Origin: Haplomitrium mnioides
Lineage: Eukaryota; Marchantiophyta; Haplomitriopsida; Calobryales
Assembly: GCA_049999725.1 (NCBI GenBank)
Contig: JBNGIS010009725.1
Coordinates: 1-33,823 of the forward strand
DNA: 33,823 nt
Direction of reading: 5' to 3'
Shown here piece by piece: positions 1 to 9,786 of the stretch. Below the pieces are notes generated by a model that did no database searches, had not been told where the DNA came from, and saw only the letters and a list, made by a program, of their open reading frames with translations. The translations under genes were made by a program, and so were the position numbers. Numbering within the stretch: the first letter of the stretch is position 1; every line of letters begins with the position of its first letter.

Positions 1-220
1 TGGAGGAGCTCTTGGAGGAGTTACTTTGGAGACTCATTGGAGGGCAAGCACTTGAGGAGGGGTTCTCCATATACTGAGGAGTGTGTTGAGAGTTGGAAAG
101 GTGAGAGCAAGAGTGATGTGTGTGTGAGAAGATTTGGAGTAAAGAGTTGGAAATTTCCAAATATCGATTTGAGTACTTACATTTTTGTTGAGTGTTGTAG
201 AAGTTGTTGTGTATTGATGA
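1..220. other. Left edge, no gene recognised
   Basis: This purine-rich stretch repeats GGAG and GAGGAG strings and lies just upstream of the gypsy A integrase. In a gypsy polyprotein the RNase H domain should lie here, but I cannot find its motifs in any frame. It could be an internal rearrangement or a highly decayed RNase H/integrase linker. No similarity to the LTR family further right was noticed. Confidence 0.4.
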
Positions 221-1618
221 GTGCAGCCACACTTCAGCCCCCCTCTCATCTTAAATATGCACTCAACATCAAAGTCACATGAGGAGAAACCGGCGAAGCC
301 TCTAGCTTCACAAGTCAGAACAGGAAGGCCAACCAATTATGCTACAATCATTGACTTCCTTAGCACAGCACAGATTCCAAAGGGTAGCAGCAAAGAGGAG
401 GCTGCAGTGTTCCTCAGAAAAGTGAGCCCTTATCTATTAGTACAGGGGTTGTTACACAAAAGAGGATTTGATGACATGATCAAAAGGTGCTTGGAGCAGG
501 ATCAGACAACAATAGTGATGCAAGCTGTGCATGGAGAGGAAGTGGGGGGTCATTTTGCAGCAAATGTCATAGTGAGGAAAGTGCTAAGTGCAGGATATTG
601 GTGGCCAACCCTGCACAAGGATGTGCACTTCTAGGTGAAAAGGTATGATGCCTATCAAAGGACAGGAAAGCCATCAGCTAGCCAACATCACCCTCTGGTA
701 CCAATTATCCCTCTGGCACCCTTTGAAAAATGGGGAATAGATTTCATTGGGCCAATTGCACCATCCACCAAAAGAGGCAACAGGTACATCCTCCTAGCAA
801 CAGACTACGCCACAAAATGGGTGGAGGCCAGGGCTACCAGAAAGGATGATGCTAAGACAGTGGCATCATTCCTGTATGAACAGATGTTCTGCAGATTTGG
901 GTCACCACTCGAACTGGTGAGTGACCAAGGAACCCACTTTATCAATCAGGTGATAAAGGATCTGACTTCCAGATACCTGACTAAGCATTGACGCACTACA
1001 GCCTACCATCCGAAGGCCAATGGATTGACAGAGAGGGCCAATGGGATAATGGGAAAGATCCTAAGCAAGACAGTGGCAGCAAATAAAGCAGATTGGGGTT
1101 TGAAGCTGCTCACAGTAGTACATGCCTACAACCTGGCCTACAAGACCACTACAGGCCACTGTCCTTACTCTCTGGTTTTTGGACAAAATGCACTAGATCC
1201 TATTGAATTAGAAGTACCAACCCGAAGAGTCTTGGAGGAAGGTAGAGTGGCGGAGTATCAGAGCCGAAGAGAAAGACTGTATCAACTGAAGCAATTGGAG
1301 GAATCAAGGGAACAAGCCCAGATACGATTGGAGCACCGCCAGCAACTACAAAAACATCAGCATGACAAAAAGCTGAAACTGACAGGTATTTCAGAAGGGG
1401 CATTGGTATTGATTTATGATAGTCAGTTTGTACATTTTTCGAGAAAGCTGCACACTCGATGGATGGGGCCATTCGTGCTGAGAAGACTGCATCAGAATGG
1501 ATTAGCAGAGTTGGAAACCTTGGAGGGAGAGCAAGTCGCTAATCAGATTCATTATGACCGTATGAAAAGGTACATTCACAGAGAGGAGGATGTTGGGGGT
1601 CCGAAATCAACAAGCTAA
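221..1618 (+). pseudogene. Ty3/gypsy integrase ('gypsy A'), C-terminal end of pol, two nonsense codons
   Basis: This is the end of a retrotransposon polyprotein, the integrase that would insert element cDNA into the host chromosome. All three open pieces (221-634, 635-991, 1025-1618) are in one frame, split only by TAG at 632-634 and TGA at 989-991. Recognisable similarity starts near base 300. Domains in order: an H2C2 zinc-binding domain with GGHFAA and GYWWPT, then the catalytic core with D at 740-742 (WGIDFIGP), D at 923-925 (VSDQGTHF) and E at 1031-1033 (GLTERANG). The last two are separated by 35 residues, as in DDE integrases. The C-terminal part has the RWMGPFVL motif typical of gypsy integrases. 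Both zinc-binding cysteines of the CxxC pair are tyrosines (644-646 and 653-655), so the gene is dead. No chromodomain is visible after the core. Reverse transcriptase, protease and gag would lie left of the window. Confidence 0.93.
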
Positions 1619-1828
1619 GGGGATCGTATCCAAATCGGCAAGGGTGGGTGAGTGTGTGTGTAATTATGTGAGTTTTTAGGTGAGTATAGGAGTGTGTGTG
1701 AGTTTGTGAAGTACAGTCCTCCGAGTTCAATTGTTGGGGACCAGGTAGGGGTACACCAGGGAAGAGAGAATCAGACTGAGAAAGAGTGATGACGCTGCTG
1801 GTATGTTCGCGGGGACGCTTCACAATTC
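1619..1828 (+). other. Gypsy A 3' untranslated region
   Basis: About 210 bases separate the integrase stop from the polypurine tract. The stretch is rich in GTGTGTGAGT-like strings and has no open frame that I trust. Its place and length fit the short 3' untranslated region of a gypsy element. Confidence 0.6.
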
Positions 1829-1840
1829 AAAGGGGGGTAA
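1829..1840 (+). other. Polypurine tract of gypsy A
   Basis: AAAGGGGGGTAA lies directly before CGTCAGTCGAG, which matches the LTR start TGTCAGCCGGG seen on the other strand at 9786 apart from a first-base change. A purine run against the 3' LTR is the plus-strand primer site of LTR retrotransposons. This ties the giant LTR family to the gypsy A integrase. Confidence 0.75.
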
Positions 1841-2151
1841 CGTCAGTCGAGTGTTTATGTACTTGTTTAATATTTTCTTAAAGTTTTAAAAAAAAATAAG
1901 TGAGAAGACATGTTTTGGGTATAAAGGGTGTCCAATGTACATAGAAAGGAGTTAAGACAGGTTTGGAGAAAAGGGAGGATTGAGATCTAAGCAGGGAACG
2001 AGTCTACTGGAAGAAAAGGTTAGGTTGGATCTGGTTAGAGGTCTGATAGAAAAATAAAAAGATAAAAAATAATAAAACTAGCCTAATTGTTGAAGGCCAA
2101 GCCAAGCCCACTTATTTCCTAACTATCTAACTTGGAGGACAACCTGCCCTT

Positions 2152-2169
2152 GGGGGGGGGGGGGGGGGG
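2152..2169 (+). repeat. Run of 18 guanines
   Basis: A homopolymer G run lies between CTGCCCTT and TTAGCCCTGAAC. The same site in LTR-2 (minus strand, near 9465) has only about five Gs flanked by the same sequence, so the run has expanded in LTR-1. Exact length is also sensitive to sequencing error. Confidence 0.9.
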
Positions 2170-2268
2170 TTAGCCCTGAACTAGGTCCGTCCAGGGGCAG
2201 AGAAGGGAATGCGGTGGCCTTACACCCCTCTAAGGGGCTGCCTCTCAAAAGAAGCTAAGAGTGGGAGG

Positions 2269-2278
2269 TTTATATATT
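2269..2278 (+). promoter_or_regulatory. TATA-like box of LTR-1
   Basis: TTTATATATT follows a conserved block (ACACCCCTC, GGGGCTGCCTCTC). LTR-2 has TTATATAG at the same relative place, after the same block. A TATA box at one matched position in two LTR copies is the expected layout of an LTR promoter. Activity is inferred. Confidence 0.55.
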
Positions 2279-3409
2279 GCTTATGTCTTTTGGAGAGAAA
2301 CTTATGGGATAATTTTCCGAGCTGACATTCGACGGGCAATCAGCTCGAAGTGGCGCGTGGACACCTATGCAAAAGGAGGGATCGAGGAAGGGCAGGAAGG
2401 ATTGATGCGAAGCAGGGGATCGGATCGAATTGTGAAGGAGAATTTGATCGGGTGCATTGCGGGGGCCTTGAAGCACAGAAATCAGAAGTTGAAGGGGGAT
2501 TTTTGGATCTATGAAGAAATGCCTCTATGAGGAGTAGAGGGCCCTGAGATGAAAGAATTCCGCGATGAAGAGAGCGGATGAAGGATGCTACGCTGCGAGT
2601 GTCGATCGAGTGAAGCAGTGCTGCGTCCTGATTTGGAATTGAACAACAAAGGAGAAGGTTACCTGATCTAAACCGAAAGCGATCAAGCTGTCAGGGAAGA
2701 AGAATCACTGTTGCGCGGAATTGATCGAAGTGAAGGCTGCGAATTGTGGTCTGAAGCTTTGCGAAATGGGAATGTCATGAAGAATCACATGTAAGAATCC
2801 TTGCGAAGAAACGATGGGGGATGAATGACTCTGCGAGATGAAAGAATCAGCTGTGAGGCAGTTCTGCAAAATCTGAAGGCACCTGTTGTGAGCAAGTGAT
2901 CTACGAGACGTCCCGCAGAAGAAGAATTAGCCGAAGGCTCCTGTGAAGAATTCAAATTGAAAATCTATGCGAGGGGAAGGATTCGAAGGTCGGAGTCCGT
3001 GGCGTCTGATCCGCAGAACGGATTGGAAACCAGCCTTCCTAAGTGGGGAGCCCACTTTAAATGGTTCCGATCTGTCTTCCGATGTGGGGAGGACCGGTTA
3101 AGAGGGATTCCAAAGCGGGTTAATTAATCAGACAAAAAGGTGATTTATCAAAGATTCGGACGATAGGGAGGTAATTGGGAAAGTTCGAATCGGGAATCTT
3201 AAGAAAGTTCAAAAGGAATATGCGGAGCTCTTAGTTCTTACAACAAACTTTTCTACAAGTCAAGTAAAAAAACCTTCTTTAATGTTCTTACATAGAACTT
3301 TTCGATGCCTTAGTGAAAAGAAGAAGACTCTCAAGGTTCCTATATCAAGGGAGGATACTGAAATAAAGATAAAAGGATGTTTCACTTGAAGAACAAGGTG
3401 CCGAAATAG

Positions 3410-3665
3410 TCACATATCGACGGTCTGGATAGAAAGGGAAGAAGGTGCCGAAACAAGGATATGTCGAAGAAACCGATTGGGAGAAAAATGAGGGTGTGAA
3501 AATGAAGACATATCAATGATTCGGCAAAGGAAGAACGTAGAGGCCGAAAAGGTGACTTATCGACAGTCTAGCCCAAAAGAAGAACCAAGTATTCGAAACA
3601 GAGATAAATCAAAGATCTAGTCGGAAAGAGAACATGGAGCCGAAAGGGCGATAAATCGAAGGCGG
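3410..3665 (+). repeat. About 48-bp tandem units in LTR-1
   Basis: The core TATCGA/TATCAA/TGTCGA recurs near 3415, 3462, 3511, 3558, 3606 and 3653, that is every 47-49 bases. It is usually preceded by GCCGAAA and followed by a purine-rich GAAGAAC-like stretch. Units are degenerate. The same array occurs in LTR-2 and LTR-4. Confidence 0.75.
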
Positions 3666-3738
3666 AGCCCACTTAAGGGGGTTCCAATATGCCTTCAGTT
3701 GTAGGGAACCCCAGTTAATATGGTTCCGAATGACCTCC

Positions 3739-3759
3739 TTAAGTGGAGATTCCACTTAA
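3739..3759. repeat. Perfect 9-3-9 hairpin with TTAAGTGG
   Basis: Arms TTAAGTGGA and TCCACTTAA flank a 3-base GAT loop. Related AAGTGGG/CCCACTT pairs occur in LTR-1 near 3040, in LTR-2 near 8575, and as single arms in LTR-4 near 12475 and 12515. They are a recurrent short inverted motif of the family. Confidence 0.7.
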
Positions 3760-4200
3760 TAGGTTTCCGAAGTGGGCTAACAGGGTTTGCCGAAACAAGG
3801 ATAGAGCGCAGCTCCGGTATAGGGAGAAAGACACGCTGAAATAGCGATTTATCAACGGACCGGGAGAAGAAAGCGGCGCGGAAATGGCAATCTATCGCAG
3901 GTTCAACAAAGAAGAAACGAGAAGAGAGCTACCGAAATGAGGACGAGTCACAGATCTGACCATGGGAGAACCAAAGATGCCGAATAGGCGATATAGCGCA
4001 CATCTGACGGACGAAAAGCGATGCCGAAAAGAGGATCTATCACCGATCCAACTAGGGGCAAAAGCGGAGGTAATTGGTAGTTCTTATTCGAAGAGAACAA
4101 ACCTTGCGGATGACGTGGCAGTAAGGAAGTCAGCGGGTCAATGGACAGTCAGCGCGATGGTTCGCCTACCCTTTTGCGGGGCGGCGTCGAACGGCGCCAC

Positions 4201-4575
4201 TGCGGAAACGTGGCACTCATGCAAGAACTGGAAAGCAGCGGGATTCTTATAGATTCCGCAGGAATCTCAGGCTTAACGGAAACGTGGCGCTCATGCGGGC
4301 CTCTAGGAATCAACGGTAATCTTTGAGATTCCTCAAGAATCTTGAGCTCTGCGGATTACGTGGCACCTCTGTGGAAACTGCGAATCAACGGGAATCTTTG
4401 AGATTCCACAGGTATCTTGGCCACAGCGGAAATGTGGCGCTCATACGACACTCCGAGCATCAACAAGAATCTTCCAGATTCTGTGAGAATCATGGGCACA
4501 ATGGAAACGTGACGCTACGAGAGAGCCCGTGGGCTTCTTCGGTGTGTACGCGGACCTGCGGAAACGTGGTGGTTC
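4201..4575 (+). repeat. About 75-bp tandem units with ACGTGGC in LTR-1
   Basis: ACGTGGC or one-base variants start at 4208, 4282, 4358, 4432, 4507 and 4564, mostly 74-76 bases apart and usually preceded by GCGGAA. Between them AATCAACGG and TTTGAGATTCC recur. ACGTGGC is the core of plant G-box/ABRE elements bound by bZIP factors. Whether it functions here is not known. Confidence 0.8.
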
Positions 4576-6000
4576 GAGGATCGATGAGCGATTTCTAAAC
4601 GAACCGCGGAATTCACTTCAGATTGTGCACCGATCTCTTTCGCCTTGCAAAATTTACCCGATCCCTTGGAATTCACATCGAATCTGCGCCAAAAGTTGCA
4701 TTCTACGGTCTGCGTCAGTCCTTTTCGAATCTACGCCAAATTTCCACCGACCAAACATCTCAAGCCCACAACAATCCAAATCGCAAGGTGGGTGAAAAGC
4801 AATAAGGTATAATTCGCAAAAGAGGGATAAAGAGGTCCTTGCTTTGTTGTTGGAAGGACCGATAGTTTTGTGGAGGAAGAGCAGCGACATACAGAGGAGA
4901 GAATTTTGGTGAGATCTCTGAGAATTGGGTGCACTCGTGAAGGAAAGTCGTCATAAGGTGGAGGTGGACTGAGGAGGTACTGAGAATTGTTGAGCAGGAG
5001 GCTCAAGAGACTCAGACTACTTAGGTGGACTCACATTTGAAGGCAGATCCGACATTTGGAGGTGGACCAACAATTATAGAGGAGAAGAAAATTCTTCCCG
5101 TCTGTATTTCGTGAGGGACAGCCAAGGGGGGGTCCTGGTGTCGCTTTTGCTCTGGTTTGTGCAGGAGATCAGTCCCAGAAGCATTAGGAGAGTGCTGCTG
5201 GTGTTAAATTCTTGTGGAGAAGGGAGAATAGTTGCCATGTTAGTGCCTGTGCACTGCAGGGAAGATCCAGCCAATTCTCGGGTGGAGTGGGTTAGCCAAC
5301 AGCTGAGAGAACTGTCTTCCTAAGGAGGAAGTTAAACAAGACCTCTTCCTAGCATGAGGAAGTAAAAGCAGGGCTTCTCGCGAGGGAAGTTAAAAAACTA
5401 TCTAGACAGGGTGGGTGAGTGGAGATAGAGTAGGAGAGAGAGTGATGTTTCTATTGGATTATGTTTTCAGAGTGATGTTAGGAGAGTAGGAAGAGAAGAA
5501 GATAGTTTTGTACACAATTAGAAAGGCCATTTTGTTAGATTTAGCTATTGGGTTGTGTTGTCCATCTTGTGTAGAGAATAAGTTAGATAGCTCTGTTGTA
5601 GGTGTTGGAGTAGTTAGATTTACTGATAATTGAGTGCTTGGTAGAGTGTTTAGTATTGGAGATGTTAGGACATAGCTTGTAGAAGAAGGCTGTAAAATCA
5701 TCCATGTGTGACAATTGCATACACTCCTCTTTATAGGGGGTGACATTGAATATCTGCAAACAAGTGTTACATCATGCACAGTGTAGATGTACTCCAGAAT
5801 CAGTTGAATTGTGTTTGCTCTGTTTGTGGTGAGGAAGAAGACAGGTTTGTCTTGAGTTTGGTGATTGTGAGAGTAGTGTCGGAAGGGCAGGTGAGAAGTT
5901 CAGGATCGTTAAGACCTGAATTCACTAACAAAGATGCTGGGGCTGTCTCATTAAAAACCCTTGTTACTTTTTGTCACCCTTTTGTCTGAAATAAGCCTCA

Positions 6001-6040
6001 ACCAGGTGTCAAGAGAGGAGGGAAGGGGGTGACATCAGGC
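6001..6040. other. Junction between the tails of LTR-1 and LTR-2
   Basis: About 40 bases here fit neither LTR. They include TGTCA and TGACA 18 bases apart, with a purine run (GGGAAGGGGG) between them. This looks like the scar of a deletion or end-joining event that removed both LTR 3' ends. A target-site duplication was looked for and not found. Confidence 0.45.
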
Positions 6041-6901
6041 TAGGAAGAAGTCTTGTTTAACTTCCACCTTTGGAAGACAGTTCTCTCATTTGTTGGCTCA
6101 CCCACTCCACCCGAGAATTGGCTGGATCTTCCCTACAGTGCACAGGCACTAACATGGCCACTTCTCTCCCTTCTTCACAAGATTATAACTCCAACAGCAA
6201 TCTCCAAATGCCTCTGGGATTGATCTCTTGCACAAACTAGAGCAAAGGCGACACCAAGACCCTCCCTTGGCTATCCCTCACGAAATACACATTGGAAGAA
6301 TTTTCTTCTCCTCTAAGTGTTGGTCCACCTCCAAATGTCGGATCTGCCTTTAAATGTGAGTCCACCTGAGTAGTCTGAGCCTCTTGCTCAACAATTCTCA
6401 GCACCTCCTCAGTCCACCTCAACCCTATGATGGCCTTCCTTCACGAGTACAGCCAGTTCTCAGAGATCTCACCAAAATTCTCTCCTCCATATCTCGCTGC
6501 TCTTTCTGTACAAAACTATTGATTGTTTCAACAACAAGGTGAGTTCTCCTATACCTCCGCTGGAATTTCTCATACCTTTTGTTTTCTCCCCTCATTATGA
6601 TTTGGATTCTTGCTGGTTTTGGATGTTGATCGATGGAAAATGGGTGTAGATCTGAGCAGACTAGGTGCTGACTGTAGAACACAAACTCCAAGAGATCGGC
6701 TTAATTCGGCAAGGCGATGAAGCTGATGTGAGTTTCAAGGCTTTGGCTAAATTTTGCAAGACGACAAGGGCTTGGCGCAAATGTGATGGCAATTTCAAGG
6801 CAAAATTGACCCTCAATTTGAAGAATTCTTTGCAGCTGCAACACCATGTTCCCGTAGAGGTCTGCGAACACTTCGAGGAATTCCACAAACTCCTTCAAAG
6901 C

Positions 6902-7228
6902 GCCACGTTTCCGTAAAACCCACGATTCCCGCAGAATATGTAAGATTCCCACTGATTCTCAAAGTCTCGTCGAGTGCCACGTAATCTGCAGAGGCCAAGA
7001 TATCTGTGGAATCTCTAAGATTCTCGTTGATTCCCAAGTTCCGTAGAGGTGCCATGTAATCTGCAAAGCTCAAGATTCCCGCGGAATATGTAAGATTCCT
7101 ACATATTTCTGAGGCCCGTGGAGGTGCCATGTTATCCGTTGTAGCGCCGTCCGACGCCGCCCCGCAAAAGGGTAGGCGGATTGTCGCGCTGACCTCCGTT
7201 GACCAGTTGACTTTCACAGTTGCCACGT
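6902..7228 (-). repeat. About 75-bp tandem units with ACGTGGC in LTR-2
   Basis: On the plus strand GCCACGT or GCCATGT occurs at 6902, 6976, 7051, 7126 and 7222. The spacing is 74-75 bases, then 96. The register equals that of LTR-1, so the array predates the split of the two copies. Two of the five have decayed by CG to TG. Confidence 0.8.
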
Positions 7229-7289
7229 CATCCGCAAGGTTTTGACCCTCTGTATAAGAACTATAAAGATTCCATTTTTGTCCCGGTTG

Positions 7290-8075
7290 GATCGGTGATA
7301 GATCCTCTTTTCGGCACCGCTTCTTCCTCTGTCGGATGTGCGCTATATCGCTCTTCATTATCTTTGGTTCTCCCATGGTCGGATCTGTGATTTATCATCC
7401 TTTCAGCTGATCCCTTCTCGTTTCTCCTTGTCGAACCTATAATAGATTGCCATTTCAACATGGCTTGCTTCTCCTTGGTCCGTTGATAGATCACTACTTC
7501 AGCATCTTTTCTTCTTTTATCGGAGTTGTGCTATATCCTAGTTTCAGCCCTCTTGTTCTTCCCACATCAGAACACTGTTAAGCGGCCTCTCCACTTAGGG
7601 AGGTCAATCAGAACCTTGTTAATTGGGGATCTCCACATCGGATGGTAGATTGGAACCCCCTTAAGTGGGCTTCCCTTGTCGATTTATCGCCCTGTCGGCT
7701 TTCTTGTTCTTCTTCTAACGAATTTTTGACATATCGTGCTTTCGGCATCTCATCCCCTTTCCAGTCAAACCTTTGATTTATCCCTGTTTTGACACCTTTT
7801 GTCCCTCCTCTGGTCGGACCTTCAATTTATTGCCCTTTCGGCTTTCTCGTTCTTCTTCTAACCAGATCATTGATAAGTCGTTGTTTTGACACCTAGTTCT
7901 CCTTTTGGCTGGACCGTTGATAAGTCACCTTTTTGGCCTCTTCGTTCTTCCTCTGGCGAATCATTGATAAGTGGTTGTTTTGACACTTTCTCCCTTTTTG
8001 GCCCGACCGTTGCTTGATTTCCCTTTCAGCATCTCTTGTTCTTCCTTTAATCGGATATGCGATACATCACTATTT
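7290..8075 (-). repeat. About 48-bp tandem units in LTR-2
   Basis: On the plus strand, TGATAGATC/GATTTATC/TGATAAGTC cores recur, for example near 7682, 7729, 7776, 7826, 7872, 7918, 7967, 8013 and 8062. The step is 46-50 bases and they alternate with TTTCGGC- and TTCTTC-rich stretches. This is the inverted counterpart of the array in LTR-1 and is longer here. Confidence 0.75.
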
Positions 8076-9355
8076 TGACGCCTTCTTTCCCTCCTATGGC
8101 CGGATTGTTTAGGGTTTAGTTTTTAGGGTTCTTGTTGGATCAATGATATATCTCCATTTTGGTACCTTCGTTTTTCTCCCAATCGATTCTTTGACATATC
8201 CTTGTTTCGGCACCTTTTTCCCTTTCTATCCAGACCATCGATAGGTCACTATTTCAACGCCTTTTTCTTCGTATGCAACAATTTTTTATCCTTGTTTCAG
8301 ATCTCTCTTCTTCTCTTCTTCGAACTCTTCCATTCGTGAATCCCCCTTGATATAGGAATCCTTAGAGGCTCCTTCTTTTCTCTAAGATGTAAAAAAGTTT
8401 GATGTAAGAACGAAGAGCTCCGTAGATCCTTTTTGAACTTTCTGCAGACACCCGATTCGAACTTCCCAATTGCCTCCTTTTCGTTCGAATCTTTGACGAA
8501 TCAACTTTTCGGCCTTCGCACTTCGGAACCTGGTTAAGTGGAGTTTCCCCACTTCAGAACTTCAACGGAACCACCTTAAGTGGGTTCCCCACTTAGGAAG
8601 GTTGGTTTCCTATCCGTTCTTTGGATCGGACACCACGGACTTCAGACCTCAATTCTTTGCAGATCAATTTTTCTTCTTCAATCCGATCATTTCCACCAAC
8701 CTTCATTCGATTTGATTTCGCAGTAAGGCCATATGGGTAGCATCGCATCCTCAACATTCTTTCATTCAAGATCTTCTTTCATTCAAGATTTCTTCAGCAA
8801 TCCTTCATTGAATTCGGAGGATCTTCTTCATTAGTTGTTTAGTTGGGGCAACCGTGTTACGAGCCCAACACTCTGATTTCCCATGCCTTTTTTGCCTTCA
8901 GCATTCACAAGGGGTCTTCAGTTGAGCACGATCTTCATAGCCTTCCATTTACATCAAGGACCTTCAGTATAGTCCTACATTACAGGAGGGGATTTCAAGC
9001 AGCAAATGATCACACAACATCCAAAATCCTTCTCCATGCTCGATTCCCGCAACGGATTCTTCTCAAGTTGATATAGCTGGTCAATTCTCCTCAAGGATCT
9101 TCTTTGCTGTTCGAGCGGCTTGCTATCCTTTCTCTCAATAAATCCAAAGCGATTTCATTCTTATTCTGAAACTCCACCGCGCCTTCAATTCCTTGTGATA
9201 GATGTGGCTTCTCCAAATTTTCCTGGACCGAAATCTCTCGTAAGCAAAATTGCACAAGCCTTCCTGCCCACAGACTCCTTTCTCACTTGCATCTGATCGC
9301 TCGTCAAACACCAACTCTGCATATATCCCATAAGTGCTTCTCGAGAAGGCCGATG

Positions 9356-9367
9356 CACTATATAAGT
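9356..9367 (-). promoter_or_regulatory. TATA-like box of LTR-2
   Basis: On the minus strand it reads ACTTATATAGTG. It follows the conserved ACACCCCTC and GGCTGCCTCTC block, as in LTR-1 at 2269. Confidence 0.55.
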
Positions 9368-9786
9368 CCCCCACTTCCTTTGTTCTTTCGAGAGGCAGCC
9401 GCTAAGAGGGGTGTATGGCCACCGCATACCCTTTTTGACACCTAGACGGACCTAGTTCAAGGCTAACCCCCTCTAGGGCAGGCTGTCCTCCAAGTTAGAT
9501 AGTTAGGAAATTAGTGGGCTTGGCTTGGCCCTCAACAAATGGGTTAGTTTTATTATTTTTTATATTTTTATTTCCTTTTGAGACCCCTAACCAAATCCAA
9601 CCTAACTCCCCATTCTAGTAGGCTCTTTCCTTGACTTGTGATCTCAATCCTCTCCTTCTCTCCAAACCTATCTTGACTCCTTTCTATGTACATTGGAAAG
9701 CTTTTTGACCCAAAACACAGAACCTGCATGGTTTGTCACAAAATTTTTGGAAATTTTTGCACTAAGCCCCTTCAAGCCCGGCTGAC

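Larger units (their letters stand above)
1841..6000 (+). mobile_element. LTR-1: 3' LTR of gypsy A, giant (about 4 kb) LTR, 3' end truncated
   Basis: This LTR begins next to the polypurine tract. It can be followed by inverted similarity to LTR-2 from 1841 to 5341, and by weaker direct similarity to LTR-3 up to about 5990: GAAGTTCAGGA and GATGCTGGG near 5911-5940 match 10040-10080, and CCCTTTTGT follows in both. The last 500 or so bases of the family, ending in GGCTGACA, are missing. The right boundary is therefore a break near 6000, not a true LTR end. Internally it holds a TATA-like box, an 18-G run, 48-bp tandem units, TTAAGTGG hairpins and 75-bp units with ACGTGGC. Short reading frames within it look fortuitous. 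Confidence 0.8.
1841..9786. repeat. Large inverted repeat formed by LTR-1 and LTR-2
   Basis: 1841-5341 pairs in reverse complement with 9786-6041. Landmarks match in order: the start motif; GTACATAGAAAGGAGT at about 1937 and its complement near 9683; the TATA box; the 48-bp array; the 75-bp array; and the block at 5222-5341 with its partner at 6050-6169, which by eye is about 90% identical. The unpaired centre, about 5342-6040, is the tail of LTR-1 plus a short junction. Confidence 0.85.
6041..9786 (-). mobile_element. LTR-2: giant LTR in reverse orientation, 3' end missing
   Basis: Read on the minus strand it starts TGTCAGCCGGG at 9786. It follows LTR-1 closely through TATA box, 48-bp array and 75-bp array to the CTTCCTAGC block at about 6041, where similarity stops. 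It abuts LTR-3 at 9786/9787 with no polypurine tract, so it looks like an insertion into LTR-3 whose far end was later lost. Length is about 3.75 kb. The longest frames inside it (for example minus strand 7376-6813) run through the tandem arrays, so I do not annotate them as genes. Confidence 0.82.

Noticed and set aside
2261-2530. 89-codon gene after the LTR-1 TATA-like box
   Set aside because: The LTR-2 counterpart shares only its first part (TYGI) before diverging, and no domain is recognised.
5741-5745. LTR-1 end at GGGGGTGACA
   Set aside because: It resembles the family terminus, but similarity to LTR-3 resumes beyond it (near 5911-5990), so it is probably internal.
6813-7376. 187-codon minus-strand gene
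   Set aside because: It lies across the 75-bp and 48-bp tandem arrays of LTR-2. The matching LTR-1 sequence is broken and no domain is seen.
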